Shown here: positions 17,461-26,347 of the stretch, one piece after another
Layout: each line of letters begins with the position of its first letter
How positions within the stretch are numbered: the first letter of the stretch is position 1
NCBI RefSeq assembly: GCF_965276875.1
Contig: NZ_OZ255701.1
Coordinates: 434,001-498,000 of the forward strand
Reading direction: 5' to 3'
DNA: 64,000 nucleotides
Source of the DNA: Lichenicoccus sp965276875
GTDB taxonomy: Bacteria; Pseudomonadota; Alphaproteobacteria; Acetobacterales; Acetobacteraceae
The notes under the pieces: model-generated
Databases searched by the model: none
The model's input: only the letters and a program-made list of their open reading frames with translations
What the model was told of the DNA's origin: nothing
Program-made: the position numbers and the translations under genes

Positions 17461-17645
17461 GGCGCGCGATCCTTCTTCTCCCCCGCCGCCTTCTCAACAT
17501 CCGTGCGATCGTCATGCGGCAGTCCCATGGACTCGCCCTCATGCGCCTCGTCGGGCACCCCGTTGGTCATGCCGGGGCGGTTGGTTTCGGGATGGCTTGG
17601 CGGAGTCTGCTCATCGAGCGGCTCCGGCTTGCCTTCGTCCTGCAT
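17457..17645 (-). CDS. Small acidic, disordered-looking protein
   Basis: 62 aa (MQDEGKPEPLDEQTPP...), rich in Glu, Asp, Pro and Lys, with no hydrophobic span or known domain; probably unstructured. The evidence that it is real: a good AGGAG eight or so nt before the ATG at 17645, close packing between holC (22 nt away) and the aldo/keto reductase (4-nt overlap), and codon-like GC pattern. Function unknown. Confidence 0.6.
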   Translation of the reverse strand: MQDEGKPEPLDEQTPPSHPETNRPGMTNGVPDEAHEGESMGLPHDDRTDVEKAAGEKKDRAP

Positions 17646-17667
17646 CGGCTTCTCCTGCTCCACGAAC

Positions 17668-18132
17668 TCAACCGGCGGCAGCGCCACGGGTTGCCTCAAC
17701 CCAGCCGCGCGCCTCCTGTCGCCAATAGGCCAGCGTGTGCCCCTGCTCCTTGCATTGCGTCCAGCGCCCGCGCGCCGCCTCCATTGCCGCCGCGTCGCCG
17801 CCGTCGAACAGGTCGAAAACCCGGGCAAAAGGATCGAGTGACGCCGCCTGCACGCCGTCGAGCAGGAACAGGAAGCGCGCCTTGTTCACGGCCCCGCCTT
17901 CCTGGGCGATCAGGATCGGCTGCAGCGCCGCATGGGCAGCCTGTACGGTGCCGTGCGGCAGCCAGACCGGCGTCAGCACCTGCCACAGTGCTTCGTCGAT
18001 CGCAGCCACACGGTCGGCGCCGCGCACCAGCACCAGTGCCCGTTCGCCGAGATCGAGGGTACGCCCGAGCAGACGCGGCAGGGCCTGCTCGGCCGTGGTG
18101 CGGGTCAGATGATAAAAGCCGATCGCCGCCAT
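17668..18132 (-). CDS. holC: DNA polymerase III chi subunit
   Basis: 154 aa. Chi links the clamp loader to single-strand-binding protein in the replisome. The family start IGFYHLTRTTAEQALPRLL and the later LVRGADRVAAIDEALW, WLPHG and LFLLDG blocks are present. Its ATG shares 1 nt with the stop of pepA; the pepA-holC order is conserved in many proteobacteria and supports the call. The C-terminal YWRQEARGWVE tail is typical of alphaproteobacterial members. Confidence 0.9.
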   Translation of the reverse strand: MAAIGFYHLTRTTAEQALPRLLGRTLDLGERALVLVRGADRVAAIDEALWQVLTPVWLPHGTVQAAHAALQPILIAQEGGAVNKARFLFLLDGVQAASLDPFARVFDLFDGGDAAAMEAARGRWTQCKEQGHTLAYWRQEARGWVEATRGAAAG

Positions 18133-19607
18133 CAGCCTTCGTGGCAGTCGGCCACCAGGCGGTCGAGCAACCGCACGCCGAACGCGGTGGCGCCCTTCGG
18201 CACCGTCGGCTTGTCCTTGGCGGCCCAGGCGACGGCGGCGATGTCGAGATGCGCCCAAGGCACCTTGCCCACGAAGCGTTGCAGGAATTGCGCGGCAGTG
18301 ATCGAGCCGCCCGGACGGCCGCCGATATTCTTCATGTCTGCGATGTCCGAGCGCAGCAGCTTATCGTAGCTCTCGCCCAGCGGCATCCGCCAGACCGCCT
18401 CGCCCGACGCGAGGCCAGCCGCCAGCAGGTCGCCGGCCAGCCCGTCATCGTTGCTGAACAGCCCGGCATGCTCGTGACCCAAGGCCACGACGATGGCGCC
18501 GGTCAGGGTCGCCAGATCGATCATGCAGCGCGGCGCGAACCGCTCCTGCGCGTACCAAAGCACATCGGCCAGCACCAGGCGGCCTTCGGCGTCGGTGTTG
18601 ATCACCTCGATGGTCTGTCCCGAGCAACTGGTCACCACGTCACCAGGCCGCTGCGCCCGTCCCGACAGCATGTTCTCGACCAGCCCGACAATGCCCACCG
18701 CATTGACCCGGGCCCGCCGCCCCGCGAGGGCCGCCATCAAACCGGTGACCGCTCCGGCGCCGGCCATGTCCCACTTCATGTCTTCCATGCCGCCGGCCGG
18801 CTTGATCGAGATGCCGCCGGAATCAAACGTCACCCCCTTGCCGATGAAGGCGACGGGTGCTTCGTCCGCTTGCCCGCCGTTCCAGCGCATGATCACCGTG
18901 CGCGGCTCGGCGTCGGAGCCCTGCGCCACCCCCATCAGCGCGCCGAAGCCGAGTTCGGTCATCGCCGCCGGCCCCAGCACCTCGATGTCGAGCCCAAGGC
19001 TGCTTAGCGCCTCGATGCGGTCGGCGAACACCGGCGGGGTCAGCACATTGGCCGGCTCGCTGACCAGGTCGCGGGCGACGAACACGCCGTGCGCCACGGC
19101 CGCAAGTGCTGGCCAGGCATCGCGCGCAACATCGGGCTCGTCCGCAAGCACCCTCAGGGCGGCAAGCAGCGGCTTGTCCTCTGGCTTCTCACGTGTGCGA
19201 TAGCGGTCAAAGCGATAGGCGCCGAGCACGGCACCGAAGGCGGCCTCCGCCGCAAGCGCCGCCGACAGGGCATCGGCCCCCAGCACGCCGCGTGCCTCCC
19301 GCTTCAGCGCCGCCACCGCCGCACTGCCCGCCGCTTGCGCCACATTTGCATCGACATCGGCCGACTTGCCGAGCCCGATCAGCACCACCCGCGAAAAACC
19401 GCCGCCCGGCCCTGGCAGCACCAGGCTCTTGCCGCGGGCGAAGCTGAACGCGGCCGCCTGCACGGCCCGCGTAAGGCCGCCCTCAGTGGCGCGGTCGACC
19501 GCCTCGAACAGCGCCGAACGGGCCCCGTCCTCCGTGCCGAGAAGTGCCAGGGCACTCGCCTCTTGCACATCGTCGAGGCGAGCTTGGGCGAATTCGATGT
19601 CCAACAT
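18132..19607 (-). CDS. pepA: Leucyl aminopeptidase (M17)
   Basis: 491-aa cytosolic two-metal aminopeptidase removing N-terminal residues from peptides. The C-terminal catalytic domain holds the metal and active-site motifs GKGVTFDSGGISIKP and the diagnostic NTDAEGRLVLADVLWY; the N-terminal domain is the usual M17 macro-like fold. Full length. ATG at 19607. In other bacteria PepA also binds DNA; nothing here tests that. First gene of the long minus-strand run ending at asnB. Confidence 0.96.
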   Translation of the reverse strand: MLDIEFAQARLDDVQEASALALLGTEDGARSALFEAVDRATEGGLTRAVQAAAFSFARGKSLVLPGPGGGFSRVVLIGLGKSADVDANVAQAAGSAAVAALKREARGVLGADALSAALAAEAAFGAVLGAYRFDRYRTREKPEDKPLLAALRVLADEPDVARDAWPALAAVAHGVFVARDLVSEPANVLTPPVFADRIEALSSLGLDIEVLGPAAMTELGFGALMGVAQGSDAEPRTVIMRWNGGQADEAPVAFIGKGVTFDSGGISIKPAGGMEDMKWDMAGAGAVTGLMAALAGRRARVNAVGIVGLVENMLSGRAQRPGDVVTSCSGQTIEVINTDAEGRLVLADVLWYAQERFAPRCMIDLATLTGAIVVALGHEHAGLFSNDDGLAGDLLAAGLASGEAVWRMPLGESYDKLLRSDIADMKNIGGRPGGSITAAQFLQRFVGKVPWAHLDIAAVAWAAKDKPTVPKGATAFGVRLLDRLVADCHEG

Positions 19608-19665
19608 GCCGTCAGCCTTTTGTCGGTTTCGGGATACGCCCCGGGTTTGCGAGTCTGAGCGGACT

Positions 19666-19974
19666 TCAGCCGGATGGACAAGAGGCCAGCAGCCGCGCGG
19701 TCATGATGCGCCACTCGTCCTCGACCGAGACGGTCGGCACCGCCTGACCGGCCCGCCGATACCAATAGCTGGCGTTGCCGCCGTCGCCCTCGACCCGGTG
19801 CAGATGCGCATGCATCCAATCGCCGCGCGCCGTACCCTCCTGCTGCTGGACACAGTCGTGCGCGCGCTCCCAATCGCCCTTGGCCTCCCACCAGAGCGCC
19901 TGCAGCGCGAGATCCAGCGCCGCCGGCGGTGACGGGTCGACGAGGCTGGCACGGAATTGCGCGATCGTCGTCAT
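19666..19974 (-). CDS. Conserved hypothetical protein, WWEAKGDWERAH type
   Basis: 102 aa, predicted soluble and mostly helical. The core reads ALWWEAKGDWERAHDCVQ, then WMHAHLHRVEGDGGNASYWYRRAG: a Trp/His-rich pattern I recognise as a conserved uncharacterised proteobacterial family. It is not an enzyme I can name. The ATG at 19974 is preferred over one at 19989 because GGGAG lies at good spacing before it. Divergent from urtA across a 96-bp gap. Confidence 0.72.
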   Translation of the reverse strand: MTTIAQFRASLVDPSPPAALDLALQALWWEAKGDWERAHDCVQQQEGTARGDWMHAHLHRVEGDGGNASYWYRRAGQAVPTVSVEDEWRIMTARLLASCPSG

Positions 19975-19995
19975 GCTTGGCTCTCCCATATCGGC

Positions 19996-20011
19996 TGGCA
20001 CGAACTTTGCG
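19996..20011 (+). promoter_or_regulatory. Sigma-54 (RpoN) promoter of the urt-amidase operon
   Basis: TGGCAC (19996-20001), GAACT, TTGC (20007-20010): the invariant GG at 19997-19998 and GC at 20009-20010 are exactly 10 nt apart, the sigma-54 -24/-12 arrangement. The predicted start is near 20021, about 50 nt before the urtA ATG at 20071. No second promoter is needed for the downstream genes, which overlap. Confidence 0.8.
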
Positions 20012-20070
20012 TGACGCATGCCTGCAACGCGTCTGCCGCTGAACCCGATGACGAGGTGTCCTTGACCATC

Positions 20071-21309
20071 ATGCCAAATCAATCGCTGGTGACCCGCCGC
20101 ACGGCACTGGCCGCCGCCGCCTCCTCGCTGGCGCTGCCGGCGATCATCCGTCCGGCCCGCGCGGCCGGCACCGTCAAGCTCGGCTGCCTGTTCTCGTCGT
20201 CCGGCACCATGGCCAATCTCGAGGGGCGCCTCAACTACGTGGCGCACATGGCCGCCGACGAACTCAACGCCAAGGGTGGGGTGCTCGGACGCACCGTCGA
20301 GGTGATCACCACCAATCCCGCCTCGGACTGGCCGGCCTACGCCCAAATCGGGCGCCAGCTCCTCCAGGAGCAGAAGGTCGCCGCCCTGTTCGGCTGCTGG
20401 ACCTCTGTGTCGCGCAAGTCTGTGCTGCCCGTCGTCGAGCAGAATGACGGCCTGCTATTCTACCCGCTGCATTTCGAGGGCGAGGAGAACTCGAAGAACG
20501 TCGTCTATCTGAACTCACCGCCGGCGAGCTCGGTGCTGCCGGCGGTGGACTACCTGATGGGTCCCGACGGCGTCGGCGCCAAGCGCTTCTTCATGCTCGG
20601 CACCGACTATGTCTGGCCGCGCACCATCAACAAGATCCTCAAGGGCTACTGGAAGACCAAGGGGATCACCCCCGCCGCCTGGCAGGAGCACTACGTGCCG
20701 TTCGGGTTCAGCAACTTCCAGACCCTGGTCAACGCCATACGCAGGTTCGAGAGCGAGGGCGGCGGCCAACCGATCGTGGTGCTCACCGTCGTCGGCAGCT
20801 CGATCCCCGACTTCCTGCGCGAATACACCAACCAGAAGATCAAGCCGACCGAGATGCCGGTGCTCGGGCTGGACATGGTGGAAGCCGACCTCGAAGGCCT
20901 CAACACCGAGGGGCTGGTCGGCACGCTGAACTGCTGGGCCTATCTGCAGAACGCGCCGGGGCCGCGCAATCAGGCGTTCCTCGCCGACTGGGCCGCCTAC
21001 GTGAAGAAATCCGGCGCACCCTACAGCCCTAAAACGGTCATCGATCCGATGGCCTCGACCTATGACGGTGTTCATATCTGGGCAGAAGCTGCGAAAAAGG
21101 CAGGCAGCTTCGACGTGCCCGCCGTGCGCAAGGCCTTCGCCGGGCTCAGCTTCGACGGGCCGTCCGGCTACACGCTGACGATGACGGCGGCGAACAACTA
21201 TGTCAGCCGCGGCGTCTTCATCGGTTCCGTCAACGACAAACAGGGTTTCGACGTACTGTGGCAGTCGAAGAATACGCCAAAGCCGGTGCCGTTCAGTCCC
21301 TATAGCTAA
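20071..21309 (+). CDS. urtA: Urea/short-chain amide ABC transporter, binding protein
   Basis: 412-aa periplasmic type I solute-binding protein of the UrtA/FmdD group. A Tat-type signal (VTRRTALAAAASSLALPAIIRPARA) precedes TVKLGCLFSSSGTMANLEG. The FGCWTSVSRKSVLPVVE and LLFYPLHFEGEE blocks are characteristic of UrtA rather than LivK. The ATG at 20071 is used; an in-frame GTG at 20056 would add five residues. First gene behind the sigma-54 promoter. The ligand may be urea or formamide-type amides, given the amidase gene at the operon's end. Confidence 0.93.
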   Translation: MPNQSLVTRRTALAAAASSLALPAIIRPARAAGTVKLGCLFSSSGTMANLEGRLNYVAHMAADELNAKGGVLGRTVEVITTNPASDWPAYAQIGRQLLQEQKVAALFGCWTSVSRKSVLPVVEQNDGLLFYPLHFEGEENSKNVVYLNSPPASSVLPAVDYLMGPDGVGAKRFFMLGTDYVWPRTINKILKGYWKTKGITPAAWQEHYVPFGFSNFQTLVNAIRRFESEGGGQPIVVLTVVGSSIPDFLREYTNQKIKPTEMPVLGLDMVEADLEGLNTEGLVGTLNCWAYLQNAPGPRNQAFLADWAAYVKKSGAPYSPKTVIDPMASTYDGVHIWAEAAKKAGSFDVPAVRKAFAGLSFDGPSGYTLTMTAANNYVSRGVFIGSVNDKQGFDVLWQSKNTPKPVPFSPYS

Positions 21310-22922
21310 TGCGGCTCATTTGGGGGTCGCTCGCAGCCCTGGCGGCGGTCCTTGCCGTCTCAGGGAGCGCCGAGGCCGCACCGCTCGATCGTGGCGGCAC
21401 GGTCGGCCTGCTGTGCAGCGGCAGCCAGGAAGCGGTCACCGCCTTGCACCGCCTGCTCGATTCGGCGCCGACCGCGAGCCCGGCCGACGCCGCATGGTCG
21501 ATGCAGCTCGCGCATGCATTCTCCGACCGCGCGGTGCGGTGCGGCGGGACGGGCAAATTCCTCGATCTCCCGGCGGGCGGGGTCGATGCCGCGTCGCTCG
21601 CCCCGGCCCGGATCCCGCCTGGGCTCCCCGCACCGCTGCCCAGCCTGCGGGCGCGGCGGCTGCTGTCCGAGACCATCGCAGCACTGACCCTGTTCGTCGC
21701 CGCGTCGCAGGACGACCGACTGGCCGCGGTGGCAACCCTGTCGCATTTCCAGGACCAGCTCCCGTCCGGGCTACTCCAAGCCGCACTGCACCGTACACAC
21801 GACCCCGCCGTGCGCGCCGCGCTGCGCGCCCTGATCGTCGAGACGGGCCTGTTTTCCCCCGACCAGAGCCGGCGCCTGGCGGCGATCGCGGCCCTCGGCG
21901 CGCGCGCAACATCACGTGACGTAGCCCGCCTGAGCGCGCTGCGCGCCGATCCGAACTTCGCCCACGACCCGCGCACCACGGCCGCCATCGACCGCGCGCT
22001 TGCGCAGGCGCACTTCTGGGTGCGCAGCGGAGCGGTGCTGTCGCTGCTCTATAACGGGCTGAGCACCGGCAGCGTGCTGTTCCTGTCGGCGGTCGGGCTG
22101 TCGATCGTCTTCGGCCTGATGGGCGTGATCAACCTCGCCCAAGGCGAGCTGATCACCGTCGGCGCCTATGCCACCTTCTGCGTCCAGGAGGCGCTGCGCC
22201 ACGTCGCCCCCGGCCTGCTCGGCTTCTATCCGCTGTTTGCCGTCCCCGTCGCCTTTGGTGCGGCGGCGCTGGTCGGCGTGGCGATGGAGGTCACGGTCAT
22301 CCGCCATCTCTACCAGCGCCCGCTGATGACCCTGCTTGCGACCTGGGCGATCAGCCTGCTGCTGGCCAATCTGGTGCGGGTCGGTTTCGGCACCCAGAAC
22401 CTGCGCTTCGACACGCCGTCCTGGCTTTCGGGGGGCACCCGCCTGGTGGGCGACTGCCTGATCACCTGGAACCATCTGTTCGCCATCGGCTTCGCCGTCG
22501 CCGCCTTCGCGGCGGCGCTTGCGGTCCTGCATCTGACCGATCTCGGGCTGTTCATCCGCGCGGTGACGCAGAACCGGGCGATGGCGGGCGCTCTCGGCGT
22601 GCGCACCTTGCGCATCGATCGCGTCGCCTTCGGCCTTGGCGCGGGTCTCGCGGGCCTTGCGGGACTGGCGCTGTCGCCGACCTACAACGTCAATCCAACG
22701 ATGGGCTCCGGCTTCATCATCGACAGCTTCATGGTGGTGGTGCTCGGCGGCATCGGCAGCCTGCCCGGCACCGCGCTCGCCGCCCTCGGAATCGGGATGG
22801 TCGATGTCGGCATCGAGCCGTTCTACGGCGCCGTTGCCGCCAAGGTGGTCTCGCTGCTGCTGGTGGTAGCGCTGATCCAGTGGCGACCCGAAGGCCTCGT
22901 CGCGATCAGGGGGCGCCGGTGA
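21309..22922 (+). CDS. urtB: Urea/amide ABC transporter permease UrtB
   Basis: 537-aa inner-membrane permease. The first about 235 residues are an export signal and a helical periplasmic extension specific to UrtB proteins; then come the LivH-like membrane spans (GLSIVFGLMGVINLAQGELITVGAYATF). The C-terminal VVVLGGIGSLPGTALAALGIG is the EAA-type loop contacting the ATPases. ATG shares 1 nt with the urtA stop (TAATG). Confidence 0.94.
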   Translation: MRLIWGSLAALAAVLAVSGSAEAAPLDRGGTVGLLCSGSQEAVTALHRLLDSAPTASPADAAWSMQLAHAFSDRAVRCGGTGKFLDLPAGGVDAASLAPARIPPGLPAPLPSLRARRLLSETIAALTLFVAASQDDRLAAVATLSHFQDQLPSGLLQAALHRTHDPAVRAALRALIVETGLFSPDQSRRLAAIAALGARATSRDVARLSALRADPNFAHDPRTTAAIDRALAQAHFWVRSGAVLSLLYNGLSTGSVLFLSAVGLSIVFGLMGVINLAQGELITVGAYATFCVQEALRHVAPGLLGFYPLFAVPVAFGAAALVGVAMEVTVIRHLYQRPLMTLLATWAISLLLANLVRVGFGTQNLRFDTPSWLSGGTRLVGDCLITWNHLFAIGFAVAAFAAALAVLHLTDLGLFIRAVTQNRAMAGALGVRTLRIDRVAFGLGAGLAGLAGLALSPTYNVNPTMGSGFIIDSFMVVVLGGIGSLPGTALAALGIGMVDVGIEPFYGAVAAKVVSLLLVVALIQWRPEGLVAIRGRR

Positions 22923-23986
22923 GCCGCCGCTTCGACGTTCCGGCCATTCTCACTATGCTCGTGCTCGGCCTCCTGGCGGTGGCATTGCCGGCCCTCGCCT
23001 TGACTGCCACGCTGCCGACCTATCCGGTCAATCTGATCGGCCAGTTGATGTGCTTCGCGCTGTTGGCGATGGCGGTCGATCTGCTTTGGGGCGGAGCCGG
23101 CATCCTCAGCCTCGGGCACGGGCTGTTCTTCGCGCTGGGCGGCTATCTGTGCGCGATGCACCTGCTGCGCACCGCCCACGCCGCGACCCACGTGCTGCCG
23201 GATTTCCTGCTCTATATGGGTGCCGCCGGATTCCCCTCATGGTGGGGGTTCGCCGACAGCGCCGCCCTCACCGTCTTCGCGATCCTGCTGGTGCCGGCGG
23301 CGGCGGCCTTTCTGTTCGGCTTCGTGTCGTTTCGATCGCGGGTCAACGGCGTCTATTTCTCGATCATCACCCAGGCGCTGACCTACACCGCGATGCTGCT
23401 GATGTTCCGCAACGACACCGGATTTGGCGGCAATAACGGCATGACCGGCTTTCACGACCTCGCGGGCCTGCCGCTCGGCGGCCCGACCGCCACCGTGGCG
23501 CTGGCCACCGCCTCGATCCTGGCAGTGCTCGCCTGCCTCGTGGCCGGCAGGTTTGTCCTCGGCTCGCGCCTGGGGAGGCTGCTGGCCGCGGTGCGCGACG
23601 ACGAGCCGCGGCTGCGCTTCCTCGGCTACGAAACGCTCTGGCTCAAGCTTGCGGTCTGGTGCGCGTCGGCCTCGCTCGCCGCCGTCGCAGGCGCCCTCTA
23701 TGTGCCGCAGGTCGGCATCGTCAATCCGGCGCTGCTCGACCCGGCGCTATCGCTGGAGGTCGCGGTCTGGGTCGCCATCGGCGGCCGCGGCGGCCTGTGC
23801 GGCGCGATCCTGGGTGCCACCCTGGTAACCCTGCTCAAGGCCTGGCTGTCCGCCTCGGCGCCGCTGCTCTGGCCGTTCGTGCTCGGTCTGCTGATCCTGC
23901 TGGTGGTGATGGCGTTGCCGAACGGGCTGCTCGACATCGGCAATCGGTCCCGCGCGTGGATGACGCGGCTCGGGCGTGCCGCCTGA
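22919..23986 (+). CDS. urtC: Urea/amide ABC transporter permease UrtC
   Basis: 355-aa LivM-like permease, second membrane subunit. Spans start at LTMLVLGLLAVALPALAL; the GGAGILSLGHGLFFALGGY and FRNDTGFGGNNGMTGF blocks are typical of UrtC, and VWVAIGGRGGLCGAILGA is the ATPase-contact loop. GTG at 22919 overlaps the urtB stop (GTGA); the longer ATG frame from 22880 would overlap urtB by 43 nt and is less likely. Confidence 0.93.
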   Translation: MSRRFDVPAILTMLVLGLLAVALPALALTATLPTYPVNLIGQLMCFALLAMAVDLLWGGAGILSLGHGLFFALGGYLCAMHLLRTAHAATHVLPDFLLYMGAAGFPSWWGFADSAALTVFAILLVPAAAAFLFGFVSFRSRVNGVYFSIITQALTYTAMLLMFRNDTGFGGNNGMTGFHDLAGLPLGGPTATVALATASILAVLACLVAGRFVLGSRLGRLLAAVRDDEPRLRFLGYETLWLKLAVWCASASLAAVAGALYVPQVGIVNPALLDPALSLEVAVWVAIGGRGGLCGAILGATLVTLLKAWLSASAPLLWPFVLGLLILLVVMALPNGLLDIGNRSRAWMTRLGRAA

Positions 23987-24687
23987 TGGCCGACGCCGTC
24001 GCCGTGCTCGACCTGACCGTCTCGTTCGGCCGCTTCGTCGCCCTGCGCGACCTCACCTTCCGCGCGAGCTACGGCCATGTCCAGGGCGTCATCGGCCCGA
24101 ACGGCGCCGGCAAGACCACGCTGCTCGACGTGCTGACCGGCAAGTCACGGCCACGCTCCGGGCGGGTGCTGCTCGACGGCACCATCGATCTCGCCCGCCT
24201 GAGCGACGTTGCCCGCGCCCGCGCCGGCATCGGCCGCAAGTTCCAGAAGCCCAGCGTGTTCGAAGCGCTCACCGTCGCGGAGAACCTCGACCTGGCGCTG
24301 CGCCGCGCCGCCAGATCGGCGCCGGTCGCGCGCTTGCTCGAAACTGTCGGGCTTGCGGCACTGCGCGACCGGCTGGCCGGCACGCTGTCGCATGGCCAGA
24401 AGCAATGGCTCGAGATCGGCATGGTGCTGATCGGCGAGCCCAAGCTGCTGCTGCTCGACGAGCCGGTGGCCGGGATGAGCGACGAGGAGACCGCGCAGAC
24501 AGCCACGTTGCTGCGTCGACTACGCGCCCCCGACCGAAGCATCGTCGTCATCGAGCACGACATGGATTTCGTCGCCCAAGTCGCGGACGGAGTGACGGTG
24601 CTGCATGAGGGACGCACCTTGTTCGAAGGCTCGATGGCGGCCGCGCGCGCCGACCGCCAAGTGATCGAGGTCTATCTCGGACGATGA
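23986..24687 (+). CDS. urtD: Urea/amide ABC transporter ATPase UrtD
   Basis: 233-aa ATP-binding subunit. Walker A GPNGAGKTT (37-45), signature LSHGQKQWLEIG and Walker B LLLLDEPVAGM are intact; GRKFQKPSVFEALTV is the Q-loop region typical of UrtD, as is the signature's HGQKQ in place of GGQ. ATG shares 1 nt with the urtC stop. Works with UrtE as a heterodimer on UrtB-UrtC. Confidence 0.95.
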   Translation: MADAVAVLDLTVSFGRFVALRDLTFRASYGHVQGVIGPNGAGKTTLLDVLTGKSRPRSGRVLLDGTIDLARLSDVARARAGIGRKFQKPSVFEALTVAENLDLALRRAARSAPVARLLETVGLAALRDRLAGTLSHGQKQWLEIGMVLIGEPKLLLLDEPVAGMSDEETAQTATLLRRLRAPDRSIVVIEHDMDFVAQVADGVTVLHEGRTLFEGSMAAARADRQVIEVYLGR

Positions 24688-25382
24688 CGGAGCATCTTCT
24701 GATCGAGCGGCTCGACCATCATTACGGCAGTGCGCAGAGTCTGCGCGGCGTCTCGCTCGCCCTGCAATCCGGAGAATGCCTGGCCCTGCTGGGCCGCAAC
24801 GGCGCCGGCAAGACGACGCTGCTGCGCTGCCTGGTCGGGCTGCTCGCCCCGAGCGGCGGCCGCATCCTGCTCGACGGCGAGGACATAAGAAGCTGGCCGT
24901 CCTACCGGCGCGCCCAGGGCGGCATCGGCTACGTGCCGCAGGGCCGCGACATCTTCCCCGGCCTGACCACCGCCGAGAACCTCGCGGTCAGCCGCAAGGC
25001 GCACGGCATCCGCGATAGCAGCGGCACCGACGAGGTCTGCGCCCTGTTCCCCGCACTGCGCACGCTGTGGCACCGCCGCGGCGGCGACCTCTCCGGCGGC
25101 CAGCAGCAACAGCTCGCGATTGGCCGGGCGTTGGTCGGGCAGCCGCGCCTGCTGATCCTCGACGAGCCGACCGAAGGCATCCAGCCCTCGATCGTGCAGG
25201 CGATCGAGGCGGTGATTGCCGCGCTGAAGACGCGCATGACGATCCTGCTGGTCGAGCAGTATGTGGATTTCGCGCGCTCGCTCGCCGACCGCATCGCCGT
25301 GCTGAGCCGCGGCGCTGTCGTCTCGGACAACGCCGCCGCCGACATCGACCCGGAGCGCCTGCGCCGCTCGCTTTCGATCTGA
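24684..25382 (+). CDS. urtE: Urea/amide ABC transporter ATPase UrtE
   Basis: 232-aa second ATPase. Walker A GRNGAGKTT, signature LSGGQQQQLAIGRAL, and Walker B running into DEPTEGIQPSIVQ; the EGIQPSI extension is a good marker of UrtE against LivF. ATGA overlap with urtD. Completes the five-gene transporter; the amidase gene follows after 15 nt. Confidence 0.95.
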   Translation: MTEHLLIERLDHHYGSAQSLRGVSLALQSGECLALLGRNGAGKTTLLRCLVGLLAPSGGRILLDGEDIRSWPSYRRAQGGIGYVPQGRDIFPGLTTAENLAVSRKAHGIRDSSGTDEVCALFPALRTLWHRRGGDLSGGQQQQLAIGRALVGQPRLLILDEPTEGIQPSIVQAIEAVIAALKTRMTILLVEQYVDFARSLADRIAVLSRGAVVSDNAAADIDPERLRRSLSI

Positions 25383-25397
25383 ACAGGAGATCCCGCC

Positions 25398-26330
25398 ATG
25401 GCCCATCACGAAATCCCCGCGACCCCCGAGAACATGGTGCTGGGCTATCTCGATGCGACGACGCCGCCGGTGCTGCAGATAAACTCCGGCGACACGGTGA
25501 CGCTGCACTCCTTTCCCGCCGGCGGTCGCGAGACGCTGCCGCCCGACCTGGCGGTCCCCGACGATTATCTCGCCGCCCTCACCGCCCTGCCGGCCGGCCC
25601 CGGACCGCACTTCATCACCGGCCCCATCCATGTGCGGGGCGCGGCACCCGGCGACACCCTGCAGGTCGATATCCTTGAGGCGACGCCACGCATGGATTGG
25701 GGGTTCGTCGCCATCATGCCGCTGCTCGGCACGCTGCCGGACGAGTTCACCGACTATGAAACGATCCATCCGCGCGTCGACCGCAATCGCGGCGTCTGCA
25801 CGCTTCCCTGGGGCACGGAGCTGCCGCTCGATCCGTTCTTCGGCATCATGGGCGTAGCGCCGCCCAAGGCATGGGGCCGCTGCGGCTCGCCGGTGCCGCG
25901 CGCCTTCGGCGGCAACATGGACAACAAGGAACTGAAACCCGGCACCACGCTCTATCTACCGGTCTTCAACGACGGCGCCCTGTTCATGGCTGGCGACGGA
26001 CACGGGGTGCAGGGCGACGGCGAGGTCTGCATCACCGCACTTGAGACTGGGCTGAGCGGACGCTTCCGGCTGACCGTGCGGCGCGATTTCCCGGTGGCGT
26101 TCCCGTTCGCCGAGACGGCGACGCACCTGATCTCGATCGGGCTCGACGAGGATCTCGACGACGCCGCCAAACAGGCGGTGCGAGAGATGGTGGTGCATGT
26201 CTGCCGGCGGAGCGCACTCACCCGCAACCAAGCCTACATGCTGTGCTCGTTGGCCGGCGATCTGCGCGTCACACAGACCGTCGACGGCAACAAGGGTGTC
26301 CACATGATGCTGGCCAAGAGCCGCATCTGA
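25398..26330 (+). CDS. fmdA: Acetamidase/formamidase family amidase
   Basis: 310-aa FmdA/AmdA-family hydrolase releasing ammonia from formamide, acetamide or related short amides. Recognisable are PGDTLQVDIL, the central AFGGNMDNKEL...GTTLYLPVFNDGALFMAGDGHGVQGDGEVC block and the C-terminal AYMLCSLAGDLRVTQTVDGNKGVHMML. Strong AGGAGA before the ATG. Placement directly after urtE, as in the fmd amide operon of Methylophilus, suggests the transporter feeds this enzyme. No urease gene is in the window. Exact substrate is inference; gene symbol is by family. Confidence 0.9.
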   Translation: MAHHEIPATPENMVLGYLDATTPPVLQINSGDTVTLHSFPAGGRETLPPDLAVPDDYLAALTALPAGPGPHFITGPIHVRGAAPGDTLQVDILEATPRMDWGFVAIMPLLGTLPDEFTDYETIHPRVDRNRGVCTLPWGTELPLDPFFGIMGVAPPKAWGRCGSPVPRAFGGNMDNKELKPGTTLYLPVFNDGALFMAGDGHGVQGDGEVCITALETGLSGRFRLTVRRDFPVAFPFAETATHLISIGLDEDLDDAAKQAVREMVVHVCRRSALTRNQAYMLCSLAGDLRVTQTVDGNKGVHMMLAKSRI

Positions 26331-26347
26331 CCTCTAACAAGGATGCG

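Noticed and set aside
19797..19817. GGTGCA...TGCATCC as an NtrC enhancer for the urt operon
   Set aside because: The half-sites are in inside-out order and imperfect compared with the NtrC consensus, and the site lies inside a coding region.
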